Positions 51,222-59,191 of a stretch of DNA of 64,000 nt are shown one piece after another. Numbering within the stretch: position 1 is the first letter of the stretch; each line of letters starts with the position of its first letter. The DNA is from VXNE01 sp965208745 (lineage in GTDB: Bacteria; Pseudomonadota; Gammaproteobacteria; Pseudomonadales; Azotimanducaceae), in the NCBI GenBank assembly GCA_965208745.1, contig CBDBPN010000004.1, positions 372,001 through 436,000 of the forward strand, in the 5' to 3' direction. The position numbers and the translations under genes were made by a program. Under the pieces are notes generated by a model. The model worked only from the letters and a program-made list of their open reading frames with translations. It made no database searches and was not told where the DNA came from.

Positions 51222-52817
51222 TCACCCTTCGCGCCGAATCTCCAACACACTCCCCTCCGCATCCCCCGCGACGTAGACCACGCCGTCCGGCGCGACCGCG
51301 AGGCCCGCGAAGGTCGTGAGCGGTCCGGGCATGAGCTCCGGGATGCCTGGCAACGAGCCCTCGGGCGTTCCGGGCGGGAACCCCACGGGCAGGTCGCGTG
51401 CGACGATCGACTGCCTCCTGCTCGAGAGGGATACGACGATCAGCTCCTTCCGCAACGCGTCGACGACGAAGAGATCGTCGTCGTGCAAGGCAAGGCCCTG
51501 GGGGCTGCCGAGGCCATCCAATACCGTGGTAGTGCCCGCGCTGATGTGCAGGACACGCCCGCCGTCACGGTCGCTTACGAAACACGAGCCGTCCGGGGCA
51601 GCGGCGACGCCGGCGGGCCGTCCAAGTCCGGTCGCCCTCGTCGATACCTCGCCACCCTGCCCGATCCGAAGCAGACGACCGGTCCCGCCCTCCGCGACGA
51701 GCAGCCGGCCGTCGGGAGCCACGGCGACGCCATAGAGTTCCGCCAACCCCTCGGCAACGACGGTGGTCTCCCCCGACTCGAGGTCGCAGGACACGACGTT
51801 CCCCGGCGACACGGTGACATAGGCGAGGGAAGCGGAGGCGGCGGCGACGCCGCGCGGGAAGCCCGGAAAACCCGGCCTCGCGAAGTGCAGCGGATGGTCG
51901 AACTCCCCATCGGGCGAAATCGAGACGAGACTGAATACGTCGGCGACAAGGACACGATCTCCGCCAGCGGATATCCCGAACGGACCCACGAGCCCCGGCC
52001 CCAGTATCCGGCGCTCGCTTCCATCGCCCGAGATCTCCGAAACGCCCCCGTCGACGAAGTTCGACAGGAAGAGTCGCCCGTCGCCGTCGAACTCGAGGTT
52101 GTCGATACCGGGCCGGACCCTTGCCAGCGTTGTCTTCGCACCCGTTTGAACGTCGACGCGCGTGACCTCGCCGCTGTCCGCCTCCGTCGTCACGAGACGA
52201 CCCTTGCCGTCGAACTTCACGGCGGTCGGCCTCGCCAGCCCGTCAAGGAATCGCTCCGGCGGTCCACCTGCCGGGTCACAGCGCCAGACTTCTCCGAGGG
52301 CGACCTGGGGGAAGTAGAGCTTCTCGTCCGGTCCGGCCATGAACGCGTTCGGCAGTTGCAGATTTTCGGCGACGACGCGTGGCGCGCGCCCGTCCCGAAA
52401 GAGCTCGAGCAGGCGCCCGCCCGGGCGGCACTCATCGACGAACAGCCGATCCTGGTAGACGGCGATGCCGTTCGCCGAAGGCACGTCGCCCGCGAACACC
52501 CGAACACGCCCGTCGGGAGTACGCGCGCTGACGCGTCCGACGAACGGTTCGGTGATGTACATCGTCCCGCTCGCGTCGAATGCGAGGTCGTCCGGTGAAC
52601 GAATCTCCTCCCCCGCCGACGGGACCACCTCCACCGCACCGGTCTCCACGTCGAGCGTGCTCACCTGGCCACCGTACGCCTGCGCGACGTGGAGGCGCCC
52701 GTCCGGCCCGAAACGCATGCCGTTCGCGCCGCAGAGCGGACTTGGCCCGCAGACCCGCGAGAGCTTCCAGCCCTCGGCCAGACGTGGAACCGCTTCTGTT
52801 TCGTCGCGGGAGAGCAT
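51222..52817 (-). CDS. SMP-30/gluconolactonase-like beta-propeller protein
   Basis: A 531-residue protein composed of repeated beta-propeller blades (NHL/SMP-30 type), with patterns such as RFGPDGRLHVAQAYGGQVS, FDGDGRLFLSNFVDGG and VAVAPDGRLLVAEGG. No signal peptide is seen. ATG 52817 is used since GTGGAAACC and a GGAGG precede it. Family members hydrolyse lactones or bind ligands. It is divergent from the second TonB receptor (about 180 bases between starts) and likely shares its regulation. Confidence 0.83.
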   Translation of the reverse strand: MLSRDETEAVPRLAEGWKLSRVCGPSPLCGANGMRFGPDGRLHVAQAYGGQVSTLDVETGAVEVVPSAGEEIRSPDDLAFDASGTMYITEPFVGRVSARTPDGRVRVFAGDVPSANGIAVYQDRLFVDECRPGGRLLELFRDGRAPRVVAENLQLPNAFMAGPDEKLYFPQVALGEVWRCDPAGGPPERFLDGLARPTAVKFDGKGRLVTTEADSGEVTRVDVQTGAKTTLARVRPGIDNLEFDGDGRLFLSNFVDGGVSEISGDGSERRILGPGLVGPFGISAGGDRVLVADVFSLVSISPDGEFDHPLHFARPGFPGFPRGVAAASASLAYVTVSPGNVVSCDLESGETTVVAEGLAELYGVAVAPDGRLLVAEGGTGRLLRIGQGGEVSTRATGLGRPAGVAAAPDGSCFVSDRDGGRVLHISAGTTTVLDGLGSPQGLALHDDDLFVVDALRKELIVVSLSSRRQSIVARDLPVGFPPGTPEGSLPGIPELMPGPLTTFAGLAVAPDGVVYVAGDAEGSVLEIRREG

Positions 52818-52922
52818 GGTTTCCACCCCTCCGGTCCCACACTCCAGATTTGGAATCATGCAAAGTAGACGGTATCCCTGCGGCAAGCAACGGGAAGGAA
52901 GCGCATATAGCCAATTTTCGCG

Positions 52923-52951
52923 TTGACAAACGCGCCCGCCAGTGCGCAAAT
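52923..52951 (+). promoter_or_regulatory. Promoter of the second TonB receptor
   Basis: TTGACA (52923-52928), a 17-base spacer and GCAAAT (52946-52951) lie 48 bases before ATG 52999. The -35 is a perfect consensus, the -10 is weak. GCGC arms flank the spacer. A diverged copy with the same spacing is at 49644-49672. Confidence 0.5.
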
Positions 52952-52998
52952 TCGACCCCAAGCACCTGACCGGGTGGACGATCCAACCAGGGGAGAGG

Positions 52999-55656
52999 AT
53001 GGTGAGGAACCGACACACCAGCAGATGGCCCGTCCTGGCAGGAATTCTGGTCCTGTTGGGCGCGGTGGGCCCCGCCACGGCCGAGGAAGACGAAGAGTCC
53101 ACCGGCATGATCGAGGAGATCCTCGTGACCGCCGAGCGGCGCGCGCAGAACCTGCAGGAGACGCCCATCGCGATCACCGCGCTGTCCGCGGACACGATCG
53201 AGCAAACAGGCATGGACCAGATGGAGGAACTGCAGTTCGTCGTGCCGTCGCTGACGTACGGCATGCAGTCCACCTACTCGCTCGTCGCCATCCGCGGCGT
53301 TGGCTCGGACGTGGTCACCACTGCCGAGCCGTCCATCGCGACCTACGAGGACGGCGTGTACACGGGGCTCTCCTTCACCCACAACGTCCCGGGCTTCGAC
53401 CTCGAACGCATCGAGGTGCTGCGCGGACCGCAGGGGACGCTGTACGGACGCAACGCCGTGGGCGGCGTGGTGAACTTCATCAGCAAGCCGCCGAGCTTCG
53501 AGCCGGAGGCCAATGTCGTCGCCACGCTCGGCGACCTAGACACCCGGGGGATCGACCTCGGGGCCACGGGGGCATTGCTCTCCGATGTCGTCGCCGGCCG
53601 CATCAGCGTGCGCCGTCACGAGCTGGGCGACTACCGCGACAACCTGGTTCCGGGCGTGCCGGACTTCGGCGGGTCGGAACAGGACGTGGTGCGCGGCTCG
53701 CTCCTGATCGACGCCAGCGAGGACCTGACGATAACGCTGCGCGGCGGCTACTCCTCGCACTACACGACCAACGCCTACCAGCTCGTGTCGTCCTTCCCCA
53801 TCCCGCCGTTCGCGATCGATACGGGCGAACCGCTCACCTCTGCGGACCCCTTCGGCCTGACGACCCTGGTGGACGGCCCCTACGGCCCGCTGCCGCTCGG
53901 CATCTTCTCCGCGCCCGCGCAGTTCTTCCGCGACAACCCCGGGCTGCTCTCCCCGGCGGACATCGACAAGCTGGGCGGCGGCAGCATCGCCGACTACTAC
54001 GGCCTCGTTTCCCGGCCGGGCCCCGTGCCGCCCGACCCCACCAAGAGCCTCAAGGCCTCCTCCGCCATCCCCACCTTCTGGGACGTCGACCAGACCAGTC
54101 TCTCCGCCACCGTCGAGTGGGACCTCGGCGGCGCCGTCCTGCGGTCGATCACCGGCTGGCGGGACAGCGAGATGTTCTTCCAGCAGGACAGCACCGGCGC
54201 ATCGACCGCGGCCGTGGTATTCGACCCGGGCGGTCATGAGACGGAACAGGTCTCGCAGGAGTTCAACCTGCTCGGCACCGCGATGGACGACCGCCTCGAC
54301 TGGCTGGTCGGTTTCTACTACGCGCAGGAGGACGGCCTGTTCCACTCGACGGTATGGCTGCCGACGGTCAACGACGCGACGCTCGCGGGTATCGCCACCG
54401 GCAACACCGCGTACGATCCCTCCGACCCGAACAGCTACCCGTTCCAGCTCATCCCGCCGGAGGCGTTCCCGCACTCGCTGTTTTCGCTCCGCCTCGGGCC
54501 GGGGGACGAGCTCAAGACCCTGCTCCGGGAAGGGGACAACTATCCTCCCGGCACCGGGCGCTGGAACGCGGGAGACATCCCCGAGCAGGCCTTCCTGGGA
54601 TTCCTGATCGAGACGGACAGCACCTCGCGGGCGCTGTTCACCCAACTGACGTATCACATGACCGAACGCGCCAGGGTGACCGGGGGCCTGCGCTACACCG
54701 AAGACGACAAGGATGCGATACGCAGCTACCACTTCAACCTGCTCGGGACGCTGCTGCAGCTCGGCGGCGTGCCCACGCAGTTCTGGCTCAACCCGGACGG
54801 CACGCCACTCCTGTGCGACAACGAGCCCCAGGAAGCGTCCTGGGACGCCTGGACCGGCACCATCGGCCTCCACTACGACCTGAACGAGGACACGATGCTC
54901 TACGTGAAGTACTCCGAAGGGTACAAGGGCGGCTCGTTCAACGTGGGCGAGTGCGGCGTCGGCGCGTACGACCCCGAGTACCTCGACGCCTTCGAGGGGG
55001 GCATCAAGTCGACCTTCCTGGATGGCCAGGTGCGTACCAATCTCGCGTTCTACTCGTACGACTTCCAGGACATCCAGTTCACGCTCTACGTGCCGAACCA
55101 GTCCTTCATCCGCAACGCCGGCCAGGCGGAGACCTGGGGCGTCGAACTCGAGTACACGATCAGCCCCGCGGCCATGCCGGGCTTCAGCCTGCAGGGCCAC
55201 CTCTCCTACCAGGACTCGGAGTACACCGAGGGCGTGTTCCGCGACCCGGCGGGGATCATCGCGGCCGGCGCGGACGTCTCCGGCAACCCGCTGATGCGGG
55301 CGCCCGACGTGACGTTCAGCACCGCCGCCGAGTACGCGTTCCGGGCCGGCACCGGCGACGTGATCCTGCGCCTCGAAGCCTCGTACAAGGACGACTACAA
55401 CAACGACATCTTCGCGGGCACGGCGCCGCTGGCGGCCGCGGCGACGCAGCCGTCGTACTGGATGGCCAACGTACGCGCCATCTGGCAGCCGAACCAGCGC
55501 TACGAGTTCCAGGCGTTTGTCCACAACGTCGGGGACGAGCTCTACTCGGTGAACCGCGTCATCTTCGCCACCCCCGCGGCGCTCGAGAACGTCGGCGGGC
55601 AGTTCACGACGCCCAGGACCTACGGCATCCGGGTCCGGGCGCACTTCGGATCATAG
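52999..55656 (+). CDS. TonB-dependent receptor
   Basis: An 885-residue outer-membrane receptor. The likely start is ATG 52999 with GGGGAG close before it; GTG 53002 is better spaced and would change only one residue. A signal peptide (RWPVLAGILVLLGAVGPATA) precedes a TonB-box-like region (MIEEILVTAERRAQNLQETP), a plug (QTGMDQMEELQFVVPSLTYG and LRGPQGTLYGRNAVGG) and a beta-barrel ending in RVRAHFGS. It resembles receptors that take up hydrophobic or complex organic substrates in Sphingomonadales and gammaproteobacteria. The catabolic genes that follow on the same strand begin 13 bases later. Confidence 0.93.
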   Translation: MVRNRHTSRWPVLAGILVLLGAVGPATAEEDEESTGMIEEILVTAERRAQNLQETPIAITALSADTIEQTGMDQMEELQFVVPSLTYGMQSTYSLVAIRGVGSDVVTTAEPSIATYEDGVYTGLSFTHNVPGFDLERIEVLRGPQGTLYGRNAVGGVVNFISKPPSFEPEANVVATLGDLDTRGIDLGATGALLSDVVAGRISVRRHELGDYRDNLVPGVPDFGGSEQDVVRGSLLIDASEDLTITLRGGYSSHYTTNAYQLVSSFPIPPFAIDTGEPLTSADPFGLTTLVDGPYGPLPLGIFSAPAQFFRDNPGLLSPADIDKLGGGSIADYYGLVSRPGPVPPDPTKSLKASSAIPTFWDVDQTSLSATVEWDLGGAVLRSITGWRDSEMFFQQDSTGASTAAVVFDPGGHETEQVSQEFNLLGTAMDDRLDWLVGFYYAQEDGLFHSTVWLPTVNDATLAGIATGNTAYDPSDPNSYPFQLIPPEAFPHSLFSLRLGPGDELKTLLREGDNYPPGTGRWNAGDIPEQAFLGFLIETDSTSRALFTQLTYHMTERARVTGGLRYTEDDKDAIRSYHFNLLGTLLQLGGVPTQFWLNPDGTPLLCDNEPQEASWDAWTGTIGLHYDLNEDTMLYVKYSEGYKGGSFNVGECGVGAYDPEYLDAFEGGIKSTFLDGQVRTNLAFYSYDFQDIQFTLYVPNQSFIRNAGQAETWGVELEYTISPAAMPGFSLQGHLSYQDSEYTEGVFRDPAGIIAAGADVSGNPLMRAPDVTFSTAAEYAFRAGTGDVILRLEASYKDDYNNDIFAGTAPLAAAATQPSYWMANVRAIWQPNQRYEFQAFVHNVGDELYSVNRVIFATPAALENVGGQFTTPRTYGIRVRAHFGS

Positions 55657-55669
55657 GGAGGATCCACTC

Positions 55670-57460
55670 ATGTACGACGTCATCATCAAGGGAGGCACCG
55701 TGGTCGACGGCACGGGCGCCCAACCGCAGGTCGCGGATATCGGCGTGACCGACGGACGCATTGCCGAGGTCGGCAGGATCGCGGATGGCGCTCGCGCCGG
55801 GCGACGCATCGATGCCGACGGCGCGCTGGTGCTGCCCGGCTGGGTCGATGCGCACACGCACTACGACGGCCAGGTCACCTGGGACGACCGCCTCGAGGGA
55901 TCCGCGGCCAACGGCGTGACCACGGTGGTCATGGGCAACTGCGGCGTCGGCTTCGCACCGGTCCCCAAGGGGGGCGCGGAAGACCTCATCGACCTGATGG
56001 AGGGCGTCGAGGACATCCCGGGCACCGCCCTGTTCGAAGGCATGCCGTGGGGCGCGTGGGAGACGTTCCCGGAGTACCTGTCCTACCTGGACACGCGGGC
56101 GTTCAGCCTCGACGTGGGCGCCCAGCTCGCGCACGGGGCGTTGCGCTTCTACGTGATGGGCGAGCGCGCCATCACGCGCGAGGCCGCCACCGCCGACGAG
56201 CTCGAAGCCATGGCGCGCATCGCCGACGCGGCGGTGCGGTCGGGCGCGGTCGGCTTCAGCACGTCCCGCATCATCGGCCACAAGTCGATGTCCGGCTACT
56301 GCGTGCCGGGCACCTTCGCAGCCGAGGCCGAACTGCTCGCGATCGCGACGGCCATGCGCGACGCCGGCGGCGCCGTCCTGCAGGCGATTCCCGCGAGCAC
56401 CATCGGCCAACTCGAGGGCATGGAGCCGGAGCACACCGAACTCCTGGACGAGGTCCGCCGGCTCGGCAACGTGTCGCGCGCCACCGGACAGACGGTCGTC
56501 TTCACCACCGTGCAGAGCAACGACGCGCCGGAGCGTTGGCGTGCCGTGCTGGCCGCCGTCGACGAGGAGAACCGCGGGGGCGCGGACCTGCACCCGATGA
56601 TCGCACCGCGGGCCGCCACGGTGTTGACGACCCTGCGCGGCTACCACCGCTTCATGCAAAGGCCCACCTACCTGAAGCTCAAGGACCTGCCCCCCGAGCG
56701 GCTGGTCGCGGAACTCCGCAAACCCGAGGTCAAGGCCGCGATCCTGTCCGAGGCGGACGTCCCGGACCCGCGGCCCGGCGCGATGGAGAACCTGCTCCCC
56801 GCCCTGTTCGAGGCCGCGTTGCCCCTGATGTTCGAACTGCGGACGCCGCTGGATTACGAGCCGCCGCTCAGCGAGTCGCTGGCCGCCCGGGCGGAGCGCG
56901 AGCAACGGAACCCGCAGGAGTACCTGTACGACTTCCTCCTGGGGGACGGCGGCAACGCGGTCGCCGTGTATCTCGGGGCCAACTACATCGAGGGCAACCT
57001 CGACGCGTGCCGCTCGATGCTGCTCGATCCCCACACGGTCACCGGACTGTCGGACGCCGGGGCGCACGTCAACTTCATCTGCGACATGTCGATTCCCACG
57101 TTCAACCTCACCCACTGGGTCCGGGATCGCGACCGCGGCGAGCGGCTGCCGATCGAGTTGATGGTGGCCAAGTGCACGAAGGTGCCGGCGAGGCTCTTCG
57201 GGCTGCACGACCGCGGCACGCTGGAAGTCGGCATGCGCGCGGACGTGAACGTGGTGGACCTCCCGAGCCTGACCATTCACCGGCCGAAGCTGCTGCACGA
57301 CCTGCCCGCCGGCGGTTCGCGCTTCATCCAGCCGGCCACGGGCTACGTCGCGACCCTGGTCCACGGCGAAGTCACGCGCGAGGGCGACCGGGACACCGGC
57401 GCACGCCCGGGGCGCGTGGCGCGGCCCACGTCTGTCTCCTCGCAGACGGCGGCTGCCTAG
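55670..57460 (+). CDS. Amidohydrolase, N-acyl-D-amino-acid deacylase-like
   Basis: A 596-residue metal-dependent amidohydrolase. The N-terminal strand YDVIIKGGTVVDGTG and the metal motif in WVDAHTHYDGQ are typical of D-aminoacylase-like enzymes. Later signatures are GNCGVGFAP, VGFSTSRIIGHKS and LSDAGAHVNFICDMS. Enzymes of this group hydrolyse N-acyl-D-amino acids or cyclic amides. It lies 13 bases after the TonB receptor and its Shine-Dalgarno is AGGGAGG. Confidence 0.88.
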   Translation: MYDVIIKGGTVVDGTGAQPQVADIGVTDGRIAEVGRIADGARAGRRIDADGALVLPGWVDAHTHYDGQVTWDDRLEGSAANGVTTVVMGNCGVGFAPVPKGGAEDLIDLMEGVEDIPGTALFEGMPWGAWETFPEYLSYLDTRAFSLDVGAQLAHGALRFYVMGERAITREAATADELEAMARIADAAVRSGAVGFSTSRIIGHKSMSGYCVPGTFAAEAELLAIATAMRDAGGAVLQAIPASTIGQLEGMEPEHTELLDEVRRLGNVSRATGQTVVFTTVQSNDAPERWRAVLAAVDEENRGGADLHPMIAPRAATVLTTLRGYHRFMQRPTYLKLKDLPPERLVAELRKPEVKAAILSEADVPDPRPGAMENLLPALFEAALPLMFELRTPLDYEPPLSESLAARAEREQRNPQEYLYDFLLGDGGNAVAVYLGANYIEGNLDACRSMLLDPHTVTGLSDAGAHVNFICDMSIPTFNLTHWVRDRDRGERLPIELMVAKCTKVPARLFGLHDRGTLEVGMRADVNVVDLPSLTIHRPKLLHDLPAGGSRFIQPATGYVATLVHGEVTREGDRDTGARPGRVARPTSVSSQTAAA

Positions 57461-57546
57461 ACGAGCGCAGAAACGTTCACAACAGGGCGGCCGAGCCCAC
57501 GGGGGCACAGGATCACCATGGCCGCAAGGCATGAGGGAGCGCACGC

Positions 57547-57951
57547 TTGACCGAACACGACACCCCCTTCATCGTGGAGGACTGGATGGGCGCGAGCCCG
57601 GGCGGCCACGTCACCCTGAAGGGACGGCGCTGCGCGCCCTGCGACATCGTCCTGTGGCCACCGGTGGCGCGCTGCGAGGCCTGCGGCGGCGCGGACCTCG
57701 CTCCCGCGGAACTCGGCCCGGACGCGGAACTCCACTCGATCACGACGGACTGGACCGGCACCTTCCTCGGCTATCCGCACCTGGTGGGGCAGGTGCGTTT
57801 CCCCGAGGGTACGTTCGTGCAGGGGTTCGTCGCCGCCCCCATCGACGGGGCGCCCGCGATCGGCGCGGCCGTGCGGCTCGTGCCGTTTCCCGTCAAGGTG
57901 CAGGGCACCGAACTCGTCACCTACGCTTTCGAGCCCACCGGGGAGCAATGA
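57547..57951 (+). CDS. DUF35-type zinc-ribbon OB-fold protein
   Basis: A 134-residue protein. A rubredoxin-like zinc ribbon near the N-terminus has C-x2-C (RCAPCDIVLW) and C-x2-C (RCEACGG), followed by an OB-fold domain. Proteins of this family bind CoA and form complexes with thiolase-fold enzymes, for example Ltp2-type aldolases or HMG-CoA synthase partners. It starts with TTG 57547, preceded by GAGGGAG. The thiolase-like gene begins one base after its stop. Confidence 0.88.
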   Translation: MTEHDTPFIVEDWMGASPGGHVTLKGRRCAPCDIVLWPPVARCEACGGADLAPAELGPDAELHSITTDWTGTFLGYPHLVGQVRFPEGTFVQGFVAAPIDGAPAIGAAVRLVPFPVKVQGTELVTYAFEPTGEQ

Positions 57952-57952
57952 C

Positions 57953-59083
57953 ATGCGCGATGTGATGGTGGTGGGCGTCGGCACGACACGGTTCGCGCAG
58001 TACGAGGACCGTAGCTGGATCGACCACGGCGTGGAGGCCGTCTCCGCGGCGTTGACCGACGCCGGCCTGGCCTGGACGGACATGGAACGCGCCTACTGCG
58101 GTGCGATGGGGGCCGTCGGCCCCTACGCCGGCAACCGGGTGGGCCACGAACTGGGCCTGACCGGGGTGCCGATCCAGAACATCGACAACGCGTCCGCGAG
58201 CGGCAACTCGGCGTTTCACTCGGCGTGCCTCGCGGTCGGCACCGAACAGTGCGACGTGGCCATCGGCTTCGGCGTCGGCCAGCTCGGCAGGAGCATGGGC
58301 AACAACATGGGCGACGAGGGCCAGGTGCGGCGGTTCGTCGCGCGGGCCTACGGCAACGCGATGGCCATCTTCGCCCTGGCCGCGCGGCGCCGCATGCACG
58401 AGTTCGGGACCCCCGTGGAGGCGTTTGCGAAGATCGCCGAGAAGAGCAAGCACTACGGTTCGCTGAACCCGCACTCCCAGATACGCAAGCGCTACACCGT
58501 CGAGGAGATCCTGGAGGCGCGTCCGATCACGGATCCCCTGACCCTGCCCATGTGCTGTCCGGTGGGCGACGGCGGCGCCGCCGTGATCGTCGCCTCGCGG
58601 GACGTGGCCGCCCGCCTCGGCGTGGCGCCGGTCCGCGTACGCCACACGGCCATGTACGGCGAGACCTTCCAGCAGGAGCGGGCATGGGGTCACGCCCTGA
58701 TGCTCGCGGAGGGCGCCAGGGACTTCTATGAGACGGCCGGCATCGGCCCGGAAGAACTGGACGTGGTGCAGCTCCACGACGCGACCGCCAACGAGGAACT
58801 GGAGTACTACGAGGCCCTGGGCCTGTGCGGTGTCGGCGAGGGCGACCGGCTGGCGCTCGACGGCGAAACTGGCCCGGGGGGCCGCATCCCGGTGAACACC
58901 GATGGCGGGCTGATCTCCCGCGGACACCCGCTCGGACCGACCGGCTGTGCGCAGATCGCCGAGATCACCCGACAGCTCCGGGGCCAGGCGGGGCCGAGAC
59001 AGGTGGAAGGCGCGCGGACCGGCCTGATTCAGCAGACCGGGGCGGGGGAAGTGTTCTTCCTGCACATGCTGACGCGGGAGTAG
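57953..59083 (+). CDS. Thiolase-fold (SCP2/lipid-transfer type) protein lacking the nucleophilic cysteine
   Basis: A 376-residue thiolase-superfamily protein. The place of the acyl-accepting Cys is occupied by Ser81 in IDNASASGNSAF (the usual motif is N-A-C-A-S-G). The C-terminal GHPLGPTGCAQ loop with its His is present, but the second catalytic Cys is also missing (QQTGAGE). This fits lipid-transfer-protein aldolases such as Ltp2, which lack thiolase Cys residues and work with a DUF35 partner to cleave CoA side chains by retro-aldol reaction. The DUF35 gene next door supports this. The specific substrate is unknown. Confidence 0.85.
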   Translation: MRDVMVVGVGTTRFAQYEDRSWIDHGVEAVSAALTDAGLAWTDMERAYCGAMGAVGPYAGNRVGHELGLTGVPIQNIDNASASGNSAFHSACLAVGTEQCDVAIGFGVGQLGRSMGNNMGDEGQVRRFVARAYGNAMAIFALAARRRMHEFGTPVEAFAKIAEKSKHYGSLNPHSQIRKRYTVEEILEARPITDPLTLPMCCPVGDGGAAVIVASRDVAARLGVAPVRVRHTAMYGETFQQERAWGHALMLAEGARDFYETAGIGPEELDVVQLHDATANEELEYYEALGLCGVGEGDRLALDGETGPGGRIPVNTDGGLISRGHPLGPTGCAQIAEITRQLRGQAGPRQVEGARTGLIQQTGAGEVFFLHMLTRE

Positions 59084-59084
59084 G

Positions 59085-59146
59085 CGCGAGCTACGCTCGC
59101 GGCCCGACCTTTCGGTCGGGTGGGAGTTTCGCTGGCGCGAAACTCC
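59085..59146. repeat. Three consecutive perfect hairpins
   Basis: Between the thiolase-like and CoA-transferase genes lie CGCGAGC-TAC-GCTCGCG (59085-59101), CCCGACC-TTTC-GGTCGGG (59103-59120) and a 10-bp stem GGAGTTTCGC/GCGAAACTCC with a TGGC loop (59123-59146). The layout resembles a clustered repetitive extragenic palindrome. No T run follows, so a terminator is less likely. Confidence 0.7.
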
Positions 59147-59191
59147 TGCGGGGCAGCATGTCGGTCAGGCCGGCCGGGGGAGGAGGAAGAC

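Noticed and set aside
53536..55644. 702-codon open frame antisense to the TonB receptor
   Set aside because: Same kind of shadow; the plus strand has clear receptor motifs.
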